A DNA stretch of 64,000 nt from Brevirhabdus sp. (GCA_024637315.1 JAGXFH010000052.1:168079-232078), one strand, 5' to 3'; shown: positions 43,339 through 53,294, numbered from the stretch's first letter. The notes: generated by a model from the letters alone, not told the origin. Numbers and translations: made by a program.

Positions 43339-44625
43339 ATGACGACAGACATCTCATCCGACAAAGCCATCTTCGAGCGACGTGAATCGCAGGTACGCAG
43401 CTATTGCCGCTCTTTCGACGCTGTGTTTGCGCGCGCCAAAGGCTCTACACTGCATGACGCAAAGGGTAACAGCTATACCGACTTTTTGTCAGGCTGTTCG
43501 TCGCTGAACTACGGCCACAACGATCCGGACATGAAGGCCGCGCTGATGGCGCATATTGCCGATGATGGCATTGCCCACGCGCTTGACATGTATACCGGTC
43601 CCAAGGCGGAATTCCTTGAGGCCTTCGAGCGGCTGGTGCTGGCCCCTCGCGGCATGGACCACAAGATCATGATGACTGGTCCGACCGGTGCCAACGCGGT
43701 TGAGGCGGCGATCAAGCTGGCTCGCAAAGTGACCGGACGCACCAACGTGATCGCATTCACCAATGGTTTTCATGGCATGACCCTTGGCGCGCTTTCTCTG
43801 ACCGGCAATTCGGGCAAGCGCCGTGGTGCGGGTGTGCCGCTGAACAGCGTGACCCATCTTCCATTCGAGGGATCGCTCGGCGATGATGTAGACACGCTTG
43901 CGATGATAGAGGCCATGCTCGAAAACGACTCGAGCGGCATCGACGCGCCCGCGGCCTTCATCCTTGAACTGGTGCAGGGCGAGGGCGGGCTTACCGCCGC
44001 GTCGCGCAGCTGGGTCGAAGGGGTCGCGAGGTTGGCGAAGAAGCACGGTGCGAAGCTGATCGTCGATGACATCCAGGCCGGTATCGGTCGGGCTGGCGAC
44101 TTCTTCAGTTTTGACGACATGGATATCGAACCGGACATGATCACCCTGGCCAAGTCGCTGTCCGGTTTTGGCCTGCCGTTCGCCCTGACGCTGATCCGGC
44201 CTGAACTGGACGTCTGGAAGCCGGCCGAGCACAACGGCACCTTCCGCGGCAATACCCATGCCTTCGTGACCGCAAGGATCGCGCTGGAAAAGTTCTGGGC
44301 CGATGATGCGTTCAAGGTTGAGATCGCCGAAAAGGCAGCGGTCCTGACCGGGCGGTTGCAGCGCATCGCCGACATGATCCCCGGTGCCCGGCTGAAAGGG
44401 CGCGGCATGATGCAGGGCGTCGATGTCGGCAATGGTGGCCTGGCAGGCGCAATCTGTGCCGAAGCCTTTGTTCGCGGGGTGATCATCGAGACATCTGGTG
44501 CCGACGACGAGGTCGTGAAGGTGCTTGCCCCCCTGACCACGCCGATGGATCAGTTCAAGGAAGGGCTCGATACCCTTGCCGAGGCCGCGCGCGCCTGCGT
44601 CGAAACCAGAATTGCAGCGGAGTAA
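43339..44625 (+). CDS. ectB: Diaminobutyrate-2-oxoglutarate transaminase
   Basis: A 428-residue class III aminotransferase making L-2,4-diaminobutyrate from aspartate semialdehyde and glutamate. [20 protein letters not shown] is the EctB start; [17 protein letters not shown] carries the PLP-contacting Asp and [15 protein letters not shown] contains the PLP Lys. Length and context are normal. AAAGGA lies upstream of the ATG, and ectC follows after 5 bp. Confidence 0.96.
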   Translation: MTTDISSDKAIFERRESQVRSYCRSFDAVFARAKGSTLHDAKGNSYTDFLSGCSSLNYGHNDPDMKAALMAHIADDGIAHALDMYTGPKAEFLEAFERLVLAPRGMDHKIMMTGPTGANAVEAAIKLARKVTGRTNVIAFTNGFHGMTLGALSLTGNSGKRRGAGVPLNSVTHLPFEGSLGDDVDTLAMIEAMLENDSSGIDAPAAFILELVQGEGGLTAASRSWVEGVARLAKKHGAKLIVDDIQAGIGRAGDFFSFDDMDIEPDMITLAKSLSGFGLPFALTLIRPELDVWKPAEHNGTFRGNTHAFVTARIALEKFWADDAFKVEIAEKAAVLTGRLQRIADMIPGARLKGRGMMQGVDVGNGGLAGAICAEAFVRGVIIETSGADDEVVKVLAPLTTPMDQFKEGLDTLAEAARACVETRIAAE

Positions 44626-44630
44626 ACGCC

Positions 44631-45014
44631 ATGATCGTTCGTGACCTTGAAGTTCTGAAGAACACCGACAAAGCTGTCAGCGATGCCAGGTGGACATCCG
44701 TGAGGATGCTGCTGGCAAACGACAAGATGGGGTTCTCTTTCCACATCACCATGCTTGAGGCCGGTTCAGAACATACGTTCCAGTACAAGAACCATCTTGA
44801 AAGCGTCTTCTGCATGTCCGGGACGGGCTCGATCACCGATCTGGCCACCGGGGAAACCCACGCGATCCGTCCCGGCGTGATGTACGCGCTGGATCAGCAC
44901 GACAAGCATACTCTTCGGGCCGAAGAAGAACTGGTGATGGCCTGCTGCTTCAATCCGCCCGTGACGGGCAACGAGGTCCACCAGGCAGACGGCTCTTACG
45001 CTGCGGCCGACTGA
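44631..45014 (+). CDS. ectC: Ectoine synthase
   Basis: A 127-residue cupin that cyclises N-gamma-acetyl-diaminobutyrate to ectoine. [31 protein letters not shown] is the family start, and [23 protein letters not shown] with [20 protein letters not shown] shows the metal-binding region. Slightly shorter than some homologues (130-137). No ectD hydroxylase follows, so ectoine rather than hydroxyectoine is the expected product of this cluster. Confidence 0.96.
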   Translation: MIVRDLEVLKNTDKAVSDARWTSVRMLLANDKMGFSFHITMLEAGSEHTFQYKNHLESVFCMSGTGSITDLATGETHAIRPGVMYALDQHDKHTLRAEEELVMACCFNPPVTGNEVHQADGSYAAAD

Positions 45015-45132
45015 CCGCGGGCCACGAAAGCTCACACCGCCAGCTGCCGAGGCCCGCGCAGTCAGCGCGGATCTTGCACTGGTGTTCACGCACTTGAAAA
45101 AAAGGCGCCGCCGACAAAGGGGGGCGAAGGCA

Positions 45133-46608
45133 ATGAACCAACACGCGCATACAGTTGAAAAGATCGGCGGAACGTCAATGAGCCGCTCGGCAGAGTTGTT
45201 GAATTCACTGTTCCTGAAGGGTGGCGAAGATCCCTACAATCGGATTTTTGTCGTCTCTGCTTATGGCGGCATCACTGATCTGCTGCTCGAACAAAAGAAA
45301 TCCGGCGAACCCGGCGTCTATGCCCGGTTCTCGAACGCCAGCAACGATCTTGGCTGGTCCAACGCGCTCAACCGGGTGATGACCGCCATGAACGATGCGC
45401 ATCGAAAGGTTCTGGAAGCGCCGGGCGATGTCCGCGAGGCGGACGATTTCGTTCGCGAGCGGATTGAGGGTGCACGGTCCTGCCTGATCGACCTGCAACG
45501 CCTGTGTTCTTACGGTCATTTTCGACTGAGCCAGCACATGGGGATCATCCGCGAACTGCTCTCGGGTCTCGGCGAAAGCCATTCCGCGTATGTGACGACG
45601 CTGCTTCTGCGCCGGGCCGGAATCAACGCGCGTCTCGTCGACCTGGGCGGCTGGCGCGACGAACGCGAAGTCACGCTCGAGGAGCGGATCGACGACGGGA
45701 TGCGCGATATCGACGTCACCCGCGAACTGCCGATCGTCACCGGCTATGCGCAATGTTCGGAAGGACTGATGTCTCTTTATGACCGCGGTTATTCCGAGGT
45801 CACGTTCAGCCGCGTTGCCGCACAAACCGGTGCGGCCGAGGCGATCATCCACAAGGAATTTCACCTGTCCTCCGCCGATCCGAAACTTGTCGGGCTGGAG
45901 AATGTCAGAAAGCTGGGCCACACGAATTACGACGTGGCCGACCAGCTGTCCAACATGGGAATGGAGGCGATCCACCCCTCGGCGGCCAAGACGCTGCGCC
46001 AGGCCCGCATTCCGCTGCGCGTCACCAACGCGTTCGAACCCGCCGATCCGGGAACCCTGATTGACGACTCCGCCGGCAAAGAGCCGCGGGTCGAGATCGT
46101 CACCGCGCTCGATGTCTTCGCGCTGGAGGTATTCGAGCAGGACATGGTGGGGGTAAAGGGATACGACGCCACTATTTTGCAGGCGCTTACACGTCACCGG
46201 GTAAGCATCGTCGCCAAATCCTCGAACGCCAACGCGATCACCCACTATCTCGATGCGTCGCTGAAACGGGTCAAGCGGGTCGAAAGCGATCTGGTCGCCG
46301 AATATCCGACGGCATCGGTTACGGCCCGCGGGCTGTCGGTTGTGGCAGCGATCGGGCGCGACCTGAAGGGTCTGAATGCGCTCGGGCGCGGGCTGGGCGC
46401 GCTGGACAATGCCGGTATCGTGCCGGTCGCGGTGCAGCAGGGGCCGCGCAATGTCGACATCCAGTTCGTCCTGACGCGCGAGGATGCGGACATCGCGGTC
46501 AAGGTCTTGCACGAGACCCTGATCGCGCAAGGCATCGCTGCCGCCCCGCCAGGTGGCAATAAGGGACCGGACGACGCGGAAAAATGCGAGCCGCGGCTGG
46601 TCGCCTGA
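45133..46608 (+). CDS. ask: Aspartate kinase specialised for ectoine synthesis
   Basis: A 491-residue aspartokinase of the ectoine-linked Ask_Ect type, supplying aspartyl phosphate to the pathway. VEKIGGTSMSRSAELLNSLF replaces the usual KFGGTSV start, a known feature of this subgroup, and FVVSAYGGITDLLLEQKKSGE follows; ACT-like regulatory segments (VSIVAKSSNANAITHYLDA, NVDIQFVLTREDADIAVKVLH) end the protein. ATG 45133 was chosen as the start of the conserved N-terminus. It is 118 bp after ectC, in the same direction. Confidence 0.93.
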   Translation: MNQHAHTVEKIGGTSMSRSAELLNSLFLKGGEDPYNRIFVVSAYGGITDLLLEQKKSGEPGVYARFSNASNDLGWSNALNRVMTAMNDAHRKVLEAPGDVREADDFVRERIEGARSCLIDLQRLCSYGHFRLSQHMGIIRELLSGLGESHSAYVTTLLLRRAGINARLVDLGGWRDEREVTLEERIDDGMRDIDVTRELPIVTGYAQCSEGLMSLYDRGYSEVTFSRVAAQTGAAEAIIHKEFHLSSADPKLVGLENVRKLGHTNYDVADQLSNMGMEAIHPSAAKTLRQARIPLRVTNAFEPADPGTLIDDSAGKEPRVEIVTALDVFALEVFEQDMVGVKGYDATILQALTRHRVSIVAKSSNANAITHYLDASLKRVKRVESDLVAEYPTASVTARGLSVVAAIGRDLKGLNALGRGLGALDNAGIVPVAVQQGPRNVDIQFVLTREDADIAVKVLHETLIAQGIAAAPPGGNKGPDDAEKCEPRLVA

Positions 46609-47166
46609 CCCATGCCGTGGGGCGGCGCCACGCCATCAGCACGGCCCCCCTGCATTCGGAAGGGTCATTTCTTGCTCCTTGCGTCGCGAAGGTTCTTGCC
46701 GATTCAGGACCAACCGGAACACCCCTCGGGTTGCCGCATGCAGGTGCGCTAAGGTCGTGCGTCCGAGGTAAGCTTTCGCAAGACCCGCGCGGCAGGGCTT
46801 GGCGGGTTGCTGCCGAACCCTGACCCCGGTCAGGATTGTAAGAAATAATTTCCTGGCCAGAGGAAAAGCCTTTCGATCAATCCGGGGTGCCGCTGAAGAG
46901 CGGGGGCCTTTTGTGATCAGTGCTGTCGGATCGCCGTCCTGGAAAGGCACCGGCGCGTTGAACCGTGCCTGAGAACCTGGCGCATGAACCTCCACGACTC
47001 TGCCAAAACAGGTCCCGGCAAGTGCGGACATGTCGCCGAAGTCAGCCGGCGCTCAGAACAAGGGGAGTTTGACCGGCATGAACAGATCGGTCTGACGCTG
47101 CCCGCTGCATTGGTTATCGACTGTGACAACGTCATCCCGACCCGGCCAGAATTGCCGCCCCAGTGA
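46609..47166. other. 558-bp region between ask and the MFS gene, no gene supported
   Basis: This stretch separates two convergent genes. Its one clear element is a near-perfect palindrome at 46816-46837 (listed). Several open frames cross it on both strands, one plus frame ending at 47166, but none has a ribosome site or recognisable family. Confidence 0.5.
46816..46837. terminator. Tight palindrome, possible terminator beyond ask
   Basis: AACCCTGACC (46816-46825) and GGTCAGGATT (46828-46837) are inverted repeats with one mismatch and only 2 nt between them; GTAAGAAATAATTT follows. It could terminate ectoine or MFS transcripts, or bind a dimeric protein. The 2-nt centre is tight for an RNA loop. 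Confidence 0.35.
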
Positions 47167-48786
47167 CTACGGCTCAGGTTTGATCTGCATGTCGTCGCGT
47201 AGCGGAACCGTCTGACGTTCGATCATGCGATGGACTTGCGGTGCGTCCGGTCCGCGATGCAGGGCGTTCAGGCGATCGGAAATTTCGGCATCCGCGTGGG
47301 TTCGACGCTCGTTGTGGCGCACGTATTCGCCCCAGGTCGGAACATGGTAGCTTTCGCTCCAATGCTCGGGGTTCTCCAGATCGCGCAGCAACACCCATTG
47401 TTGTGCACCGTCGCGGATGCGGATCCGGCGGCGGCGACTCATCGCCGACAGGAATTCGGGGACGTCCGACTGACCGATGACATAGTCCACCATCACCATC
47501 ACCGGCCCGCTCCGATACTTGAGATCAAAGCGCAGCGCCGGTTCGCGAAACCGGTTCAGCGGATCGAGGTTGACCGTGCCGAATTCCGGCAACGGCAACC
47601 GCAGCCCGATCAGCGCCCCCAATACCAGCACGCCAGCAGCACCCAGCAACGCCCAACCCAGTTCACCATGCTGTGCCACTACGCCCCATAGCCAACTGCC
47701 CGCCGCCATGCCGCCGAACGTCCCGGTCTGGTAAAGCGCCAACGCGCGCCCGACGACCCAGCGCGGTGTGGACAGCTGAATCGTGACGTTGAACATCGAC
47801 AGCGCCAGCACCCAGCAGGCACCGCCCAGCAGCAGCACTGCCCCGCTCAGTACCGCCTGCGTGCTGAATGCGACGATCCCGGTGCAGGCGGCGAACCCCA
47901 GGAACGCGCCGCGCGCGATCTGCTCGTTCATGAACCGGGCGCGCAAGGTAGCGTTCAGCAATGCCCCGCCGACGGCGCCCGCGCCGAAACAGCCCAGCAT
48001 GACACCATAGAGGAACGCGCTGCCCTGCAACGTTTCGCGCACGACAATGGGCAGCAGCGCCAGCAAGGCCACCGCCGACAAGCCGAACAGGAACCCGCGC
48101 AGGATCACCCGGATCAGGTTGGGTGACATCGCGACATAGCGCAGCCCCGCGGAAAATGCGCTGCCCATAGGTTCGCGCGGCAGCCGCGTGTCACGGACCG
48201 GCGAGCGCCAGCGCAGCAGCGCGATGATGATCGCGATGTAGCTCAGCGCATTCACCGCAAAGGCCGCCGCCGCGCCTGCGATCGCCACGATGGCCCCGCC
48301 TGCGGCCGGGCCCACGCTGCGCATCAGGTTGAACCCCATGCTGTTCAACGACACTGCCGAAGGCAGTTCCTCCCGGGTGACGATATCGCCCATCGTCGCC
48401 TGCCAGGACGGATTGTGCAGCGCCGTGCCGCAACCGATCAGAAAGGTGAAGGCCAGAAGAGACCATGGCGTCAGCAGTCCCTGATAGGCCAGCACGGTGA
48501 GCACGATGGACACCGCGAACATGAAGCCCTGCGCGATCAGCATGACCCTACGACGGTCGAAATTGTCGGCAAAGACCCCCGCCAGCAGCGAGAACACCAT
48601 GATCGGCAGCGTGACCGATCCCTGCACCAGTGCCACCATGCGTTCGGACGACGACAGAGAGGTCATCATCCAGGCGGCCCCCACCGCTTGCACCAGACCA
48701 CCGAAATTGGACGCCAGTGCCGCGACCCAAAGCATCCGGAAGGTCTGGTTGCGAAACAAGACAAGAGGAGAGATACTCTCCGGCAC
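47167..48786 (-). CDS. MFS transporter with C-terminal extension (PF05977 / EntS-like)
   Basis: A 539-residue protein: residues about 5-405 are twelve transmembrane segments of the MFS_3 (enterobactin exporter/transmembrane secretion effector) family, with FADNFDRRRVMLIAQG between helices 2 and 3 and MGDIVTREELPSAVSLNSMGFNL after helix 5. Residues about 430-539 are a soluble domain (VMVMVDYVIGQSDVPEFLSAMSRRRRIRIRDGAQQWVLLRDLENP) common in this group and of unknown role. I chose GTG 48786 with GAAGGA about 10 nt upstream; the longer frame to 48963 is not protein-like. Substrate unknown. It is a single gene convergent with the ectoine operon. Confidence 0.88.
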   Translation of the reverse strand: MPESISPLVLFRNQTFRMLWVAALASNFGGLVQAVGAAWMMTSLSSSERMVALVQGSVTLPIMVFSLLAGVFADNFDRRRVMLIAQGFMFAVSIVLTVLAYQGLLTPWSLLAFTFLIGCGTALHNPSWQATMGDIVTREELPSAVSLNSMGFNLMRSVGPAAGGAIVAIAGAAAAFAVNALSYIAIIIALLRWRSPVRDTRLPREPMGSAFSAGLRYVAMSPNLIRVILRGFLFGLSAVALLALLPIVVRETLQGSAFLYGVMLGCFGAGAVGGALLNATLRARFMNEQIARGAFLGFAACTGIVAFSTQAVLSGAVLLLGGACWVLALSMFNVTIQLSTPRWVVGRALALYQTGTFGGMAAGSWLWGVVAQHGELGWALLGAAGVLVLGALIGLRLPLPEFGTVNLDPLNRFREPALRFDLKYRSGPVMVMVDYVIGQSDVPEFLSAMSRRRRIRIRDGAQQWVLLRDLENPEHWSESYHVPTWGEYVRHNERRTHADAEISDRLNALHRGPDAPQVHRMIERQTVPLRDDMQIKPEP

Positions 48787-49226
48787 GCGAACAGATCCTT
48801 CTACCGCCAGCCCCGGAGACGGATACGATGGCCGATACCCTGAAACAAGGCCCGATCGGAACCGGGGGACTGGCAGCCAAGGCATCGGATGCTCGCCAAG
48901 ATGGTCGAGGCAGGCATTGGGATCTCTGGAACAACAGGGCGATGGCCTGTGCATTGGAACCAACGAGGAAGAAGCGGGCGGAATGCATTGGGGCTGGCGG
49001 CGTCGATATATCGGGGGGGGTCAGAAGCCGGGTATGGGTCAGCAATAGTGATCTCAGAACAAGTTCCAGACCCAATCGGACCGTTGCAGTCAGCCGGGGT
49101 TCAAACACGCAAACAAATGTCACTCCCGGATATCGGCCTCCTGAGGCGGAAACCATCCTTCCAATGGACCAGTGGCCGGTCCTGAACTAACAATCGAACC
49201 AGATCACTCAGCACGGGCAGGACAAA
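48787..49226. other. 440-bp divergent region between MFS and ligD-PE genes
   Basis: No supported gene. A plus frame from about 48826 to 49189 is open but does not resemble a known protein and has no ribosome site. It includes a run of G (49013-49020) and presumably the promoters of both divergent units, which I could not resolve. Confidence 0.45.
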
Positions 49227-49829
49227 ATGATGTCCCATCACACGGAAAAGCGCCTTGAACAGTATCGGGAAAAGCGCGATCTCTCGCGCAGTTCCGAGCC
49301 GGAGGGCGGCGCGGCCAAAGGGTCGGATTCGCCCGTGTTCGTCATTCAGAAACATGACGCAAGCAACCTGCACTACGACTTCCGGCTGGCGGTGGATGGC
49401 GTGCTGAAAAGCTGGGCTGTGCCCAAGGGTCCTTCGACGGATCCGCGCGAGAAGCGGCTGGCCATTGCGACCGAGGACCACCCGCTCGACTATGCCGCGT
49501 TCGAAGGTGTGATCCCCGAGGGCGAGTACGGCGGTGGCACGGTGCTGATCTGGGACCGCGGCACCTACGAAAACATCACCCGGAAGGAAGATGGCCTGCA
49601 ACCGATGCAGCAGGCGCTTGCGCAAGGGCATGCGCTGATTTGGCTGGACGGAGAGAAGATCAGCGGCGGCTATGCGTTGCAGCGGATCGATGACGACGAG
49701 GACCAGTGGCTTCTGATCAAGATGGACGATGACGAGGCGGATGCACGTCGCAACCCCGTTTCGACCGAGCCCGCTTCCGTTGCCACGGGCCGTGACCTCG
49801 ACGAAATCGAAGAGGACGAGGGCGGGTGA
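49227..49829 (+). CDS. LigD 3'-phosphoesterase module as a separate protein
   Basis: A 200-residue protein equal to the PE domain of bacterial LigD, which trims 3'-phosphates and ribonucleotides during end repair. FVIQKHDASNLHYDFRLAVDGVL contains the two His and the Asp of the active site, and EDHPLDYAAFEGVIPEGEYGGGTVLIWDRG the further His. An acidic C-terminal tail follows. AGGA precedes the ATG pair at 49227/49230. Its stop overlaps the ligase gene start (GTGA). In P. aeruginosa LigD the same PE-LIG-POL order is one polypeptide; here it is three genes. Confidence 0.92.
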   Translation: MMSHHTEKRLEQYREKRDLSRSSEPEGGAAKGSDSPVFVIQKHDASNLHYDFRLAVDGVLKSWAVPKGPSTDPREKRLAIATEDHPLDYAAFEGVIPEGEYGGGTVLIWDRGTYENITRKEDGLQPMQQALAQGHALIWLDGEKISGGYALQRIDDDEDQWLLIKMDDDEADARRNPVSTEPASVATGRDLDEIEEDEGG

Positions 49830-50821
49830 CCGACGGCGATGACACAACTGCGCTGGTCGCAGGCCTGCCGCAAAGCGATCACCCCGAGTGGATGGCGCTG
49901 ATGCTGGCGGTGCTGACCGACGACCGGTTTTCCGACCCCGACTGGGTCTTCGAACGCAAGCTCGACGGTGAGCGGCTTGTGGTGTTCCGCGACGGCGACC
50001 GGATCCGCCTGATGACCCGCAACAGGAACACGGTGAACGACACCTACCCAGAACTGGTCGCGGCGCTGGACGCGCAGCCCGCGCAGGAGTTTGTCGCCGA
50101 CGGCGAGGTCGTGGCTTTCGACGGCGATGTCACCAGTTTCTCGCGCCTCCAGGGGCGCATGCAGATCACCGATCCGGACAAGGCGCGCGCCAGCGGCATT
50201 GCGGTTCGACTTTACCTGTTCGATCTGCTCCACCTTGCTGGCCGCGACCTGACCGGTCTGCCGCTGCGCCGGCGCAAGTCGCTGCTTCGGCAGGCCCTGC
50301 GCTTCGAGGATCCCGTGCGTTTCACGCCCCACCGCAATGAGGATGGCGAGGATCGCTTCGAGGGGGCCTGCGCCAAGGGCTGGGAGGGCCTGATCGCGAA
50401 GAATGCAAAGGCCGCTTACTCGCACGGCCGTTCGCGCGACTGGCTCAAGTTCAAGTGCGCGAACGGGCAGGAACTGGTGATCGGCGGGTTCACCGAGCCG
50501 AAGGGAAGACGAACGGGCTTCGGCGCGCTGCTGCTTGGGTATTTCGAGGATGGAAGGCTGCGCTATGCCGGCAAGGTCGGCACGGGCTTCGACGATGCCT
50601 TCTTGCAGGAGTTCCGCGAGACGCTGGAGATGCGTCGGCGCACGACACCGCCCTTCGACGACCAGGTGGACGAAGACGCGATCTGGGTGCGGCCTGACCT
50701 CGTGGCCGAGATCGGCTTCACCGAATGGACGAAGGGCGGGCGGTTGCGCCATCCGCGGTTCTTGGGACTGCGGCGTGACAAGTCCGCCAAAGATGTCACG
50801 CGGGAGGTGCCGGAAGCATGA
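49826..50821 (+). CDS. ATP-dependent DNA ligase module (LigD LIG-like) as a separate protein
   Basis: A 331-residue ATP-dependent ligase with adenylation motif ERKLDGERLV (Lys nucleophile), later motifs FVADGEVVAFDG, GWEGLIAKN and WLKFKC, and an OB-fold end AEIGFTEWTKGGRLRHPRFLGLR. It starts at GTG in a GTGA overlap with the phosphoesterase gene and ends in an ATGA overlap with the polymerase gene. It should seal double-strand ends in non-homologous end joining together with Ku, but no ku gene is in the window. Confidence 0.93.
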   Translation: MTDGDDTTALVAGLPQSDHPEWMALMLAVLTDDRFSDPDWVFERKLDGERLVVFRDGDRIRLMTRNRNTVNDTYPELVAALDAQPAQEFVADGEVVAFDGDVTSFSRLQGRMQITDPDKARASGIAVRLYLFDLLHLAGRDLTGLPLRRRKSLLRQALRFEDPVRFTPHRNEDGEDRFEGACAKGWEGLIAKNAKAAYSHGRSRDWLKFKCANGQELVIGGFTEPKGRRTGFGALLLGYFEDGRLRYAGKVGTGFDDAFLQEFRETLEMRRRTTPPFDDQVDEDAIWVRPDLVAEIGFTEWTKGGRLRHPRFLGLRRDKSAKDVTREVPEA

Positions 50822-51714
50822 CAACGAAAACCCTCAGGGCAAGTGGGCGCGACATCGAGATCTCCAGCGCGGACAAGGTTCTGTTCCCGGATGACGGGAT
50901 CACCAAGATGGATCTTGCCAGATACTACGCCGGAATCGCCGAAACCGCCTTGCCCCACTACCGCGACCGGCCGGTGACGATGCAGCGCTTTCCCGACGGG
51001 ATCGGGGCGGATGGGTTTTTCCAGAAAAACGTTCCCGACCATTTCCCCGACTGGATCGAGCGGCTGGAGGTGCCCAAGGAAGGCGGCGTCGTCACCCATG
51101 CTCTGGTCGGCGAAGCGGCTGCGCTGGTCTATCTCGCCGATCAGGGCTGCATCACGCCGCATCTGGCGCTCGCGCGCGCCGGGGCGGTACGCAAGCCCGA
51201 CCGAATGGTGTTCGACCTCGACCCCTCCGACGACGATTTCGGCAAGGTCCAGGAGGTCGCGCGCGCGGTCAAGCAGGCGCTCGAGGCGCGAGGATTGCCC
51301 AGCTTCGTGGCGACCACCGGCTCGCGGGGGTTGCACATCGTGCTGTCGCTCGACGCCTCCGAGGATGTTGACCGGCTGAGGCCCTTCGCACGGGATCTGG
51401 CCGCAAAGGTCGCCGAGGCCCATCCGACGCTTGCCACGACCGAACAGCGCAAGGCAAAGCGCGGCGACCGGGTGCTGATCGACACGTTCCGCACCGCCTA
51501 TGCGCAAACCGCCGTCGCCCCCTATGCTGTGCGGGCGCGGCCCGGCGCACCCGTGGCGACACCCCTGCGCTGGGGGGAAGCCTTCGCCGCCGACATGGCG
51601 CCGGATCGCTACACCATCGGCTCGATCTTCCGCCGCCTTGGCCAGATGGACGATCCCTGGGCCGGGATCGACGGCGACCCGCTGGACGCGACCCAGCTTG
51701 CCGAGGACGATTGA
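50818..51714 (+). CDS. LigD polymerase/primase module as a separate protein
   Basis: A 298-residue archaeo-eukaryotic primase-like polymerase (LigD POL). ISSADKVLFPDDGITKMDLARYY and GADGFFQKNVPDHFPDW are conserved; MVFDLDPSDDDF contains the catalytic Asp pair, TTGSRGLHIVL the phosphate-binding Ser/His strand, and DTFRTAYAQTAVAPY the third acidic motif. The protein adds nucleotides, preferring ribonucleotides, at DNA breaks. It is the last gene of the three-gene unit, coupled by a four-base overlap. Confidence 0.94.
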   Translation: MTTKTLRASGRDIEISSADKVLFPDDGITKMDLARYYAGIAETALPHYRDRPVTMQRFPDGIGADGFFQKNVPDHFPDWIERLEVPKEGGVVTHALVGEAAALVYLADQGCITPHLALARAGAVRKPDRMVFDLDPSDDDFGKVQEVARAVKQALEARGLPSFVATTGSRGLHIVLSLDASEDVDRLRPFARDLAAKVAEAHPTLATTEQRKAKRGDRVLIDTFRTAYAQTAVAPYAVRARPGAPVATPLRWGEAFAADMAPDRYTIGSIFRRLGQMDDPWAGIDGDPLDATQLAEDD

Positions 51715-52160
51715 GCATCAAGAGGTGAGGCCCTGTCCTGGAGGGACGGGCCTGCAAGAAAGTCAAAGCGACAGGCGGACTATGCAACTCAAAGAAAAGA
51801 CAAGCATCGCTTGTGGCGCGATGTCGAAAGTTCATGGCGGAACCGGGCCGAAGATCGAATGGGCATGTTCAACTGAACGAACTCACCTCAAGTCATGCTC
51901 TGGGCCTTGGAAACTAAGTCTCGCCGCACAGTTGCGACGCGCGAGCGCGCTCCGTCCTGAGCGACCTCCGACCCATGTCCTCTGGACAGCGGGCGGCACT
52001 TCGGTTTCACCAGACAGGGCTCTGGTTTCGTAGGAATGGGCGGCTATCTGGAGTACTTCCGTCAAAGAGCCGCATCCATTCGGAGAGTTTGTCAGAGCCT
52101 TTGTGTTCACCGAGCAGGGTCTGAGCAACGCAGTTTGAACGGAGTCGATTTACAGCTCAG
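51715..52160. other. 446-bp intergenic stretch, no gene supported
   Basis: Between the polymerase module and the FNR-type site upstream of yeeE, I see no protein-like frame, RNA gene or convincing terminator. GC content looks a little lower than in the genes on either side. Confidence 0.45.
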
Positions 52161-52174
52161 TTGACCCAAGTCAA
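52161..52174. promoter_or_regulatory. FNR/FixK-type dyad TTGACCCAAGTCAA
   Basis: TTGAC-N4-GTCAA has perfectly symmetric arms and fits TTGA-N6-TCAA. It is 56 bp upstream of the YeeE/YedE gene, a normal distance for activation by a Crp/Fnr-family protein. Confidence 0.62.
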
Positions 52175-52229
52175 GGCAGGTGGGTCGGTTGCAGAATAGA
52201 CGTCTGCAACGATTGATAACAGGCCCGAA

Positions 52230-53294
52230 ATGCTGGAAACCCTTTTCGATACATATGGCGACGGTGCCGTGCTTGCGGCGGCCGGCGCGCTGGTCGGGCT
52301 GGTTTTTGGCGCCACGGCGCAGCATTCGCGCTTTTGCTTGCGCGCGGCCAGCGTCGAGGTGGCGGAAGGCGGCTTTGGCCCCCGACTTTCGATCTGGCTC
52401 ATAGCCTTTTCCGCGGGGGTTGTGGTTGTGCAAGGTGCAATCAGCGCGGGTGTGCTCGACGTTTCGCAATCGCGCCAACTGGCCACAAGCGGCAGTCTCT
52501 CTGGTGCGATCATCGGCGGTCTGATGTTCGGCGCGGGCATGATCCTTGCGCGCGGTTGCGCAAGTCGGCTTCTGATCTTGTCGGCCACTGGAAACTTGCG
52601 CGCGCTCGTGACGGGTCTGGTGCTGACGCTGGTGGCACAGGCGGCGCTTAGGGGCGGACTTGCTCCGGCGCGCGAGATGCTGGCGACGCTCTGGATGATT
52701 CCGGGTGGTGCGCCGCGCGATATGCTGGCCATGGTCGGGATGGGGTCTGGGATGGCAGCCGGGATCGCGGTCCTGGGCCTGCTTGCGTCGCTCGGCCTCG
52801 CGCACTGGCGGCAGGTGGCGGTCACACACGCCGTAGCGGCAGCGGGTGTCGGGCTTGCCGTGGGGCTGGGCTGGATCGCGACCTATACGATCGCGCAGAC
52901 CTCCTTCGCGGTTATCCCGATCTCGTCGGTGACATTCACCGGCCCGTCAACCGATACGCTGATGGGGTTGGTCAACAGCACCACCTTGCCGCTGGGCTTC
53001 GGCGTCGGGCTGGTGCCGGGCGTGTTCGCGGGGGCCGCCGTCATGGCGATCGCGACCCGCGAGTGGAAAATCGAACGATTTGGCCCCGAGACGCCGATGG
53101 AGCGCTACCTTATTGGCGCCGCGCTGATGGGCTTCGGCTCGATGCTGGCGGGTGGCTGCGCAGTCGGTGCGGGTATGTCGGGCGGGGCGATCTTCGCGCT
53201 GACTGCCTGGGTTGCGTTGGGCTGCATGTGGCTGGGCGCGATGGCCACGCATCTCGTGATGAGGCACCGAGTCGCGCGGCCCGCTACCGGATAA
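52230..53294 (+). CDS. YeeE/YedE family sulfur-compound transporter
   Basis: A 354-residue inner-membrane protein with about nine to ten transmembrane helices. Conserved cysteines lie in HSRFCLRAA, LARGCASRLLI and AGGCAVGAGMSGG, the motifs through which YeeE (TsuA) passes thiosulfate. It is the long, single-protein form. Sulfur import is likely; the exact ion is not known. It stands 56 bp after an FNR-type dyad and faces two metallo-hydrolase genes on the other strand, so the three may serve one sulfur-oxidation route. Confidence 0.9.
   Translation: MLETLFDTYGDGAVLAAAGALVGLVFGATAQHSRFCLRAASVEVAEGGFGPRLSIWLIAFSAGVVVVQGAISAGVLDVSQSRQLATSGSLSGAIIGGLMFGAGMILARGCASRLLILSATGNLRALVTGLVLTLVAQAALRGGLAPAREMLATLWMIPGGAPRDMLAMVGMGSGMAAGIAVLGLLASLGLAHWRQVAVTHAVAAAGVGLAVGLGWIATYTIAQTSFAVIPISSVTFTGPSTDTLMGLVNSTTLPLGFGVGLVPGVFAGAAVMAIATREWKIERFGPETPMERYLIGAALMGFGSMLAGGCAVGAGMSGGAIFALTAWVALGCMWLGAMATHLVMRHRVARPATG

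Noticed and set aside
46816..46837. Palindrome as another FNR-type dyad
   Set aside because: Its arms are CTGAC/GTCAG, lacking the TTG and CAA ends required by FNR/FixK proteins.
46984..47166. Small plus-strand open frame of 60 codons after the ectoine cluster
   Set aside because: No ribosome site and no recognised similarity; could be debris but not supportable as a gene.
48826..49190. Plus-strand open frame between MFS and ligD-PE genes
   Set aside because: Start overlaps the region upstream of the MFS gene, composition is not protein-like and no family was recognised.
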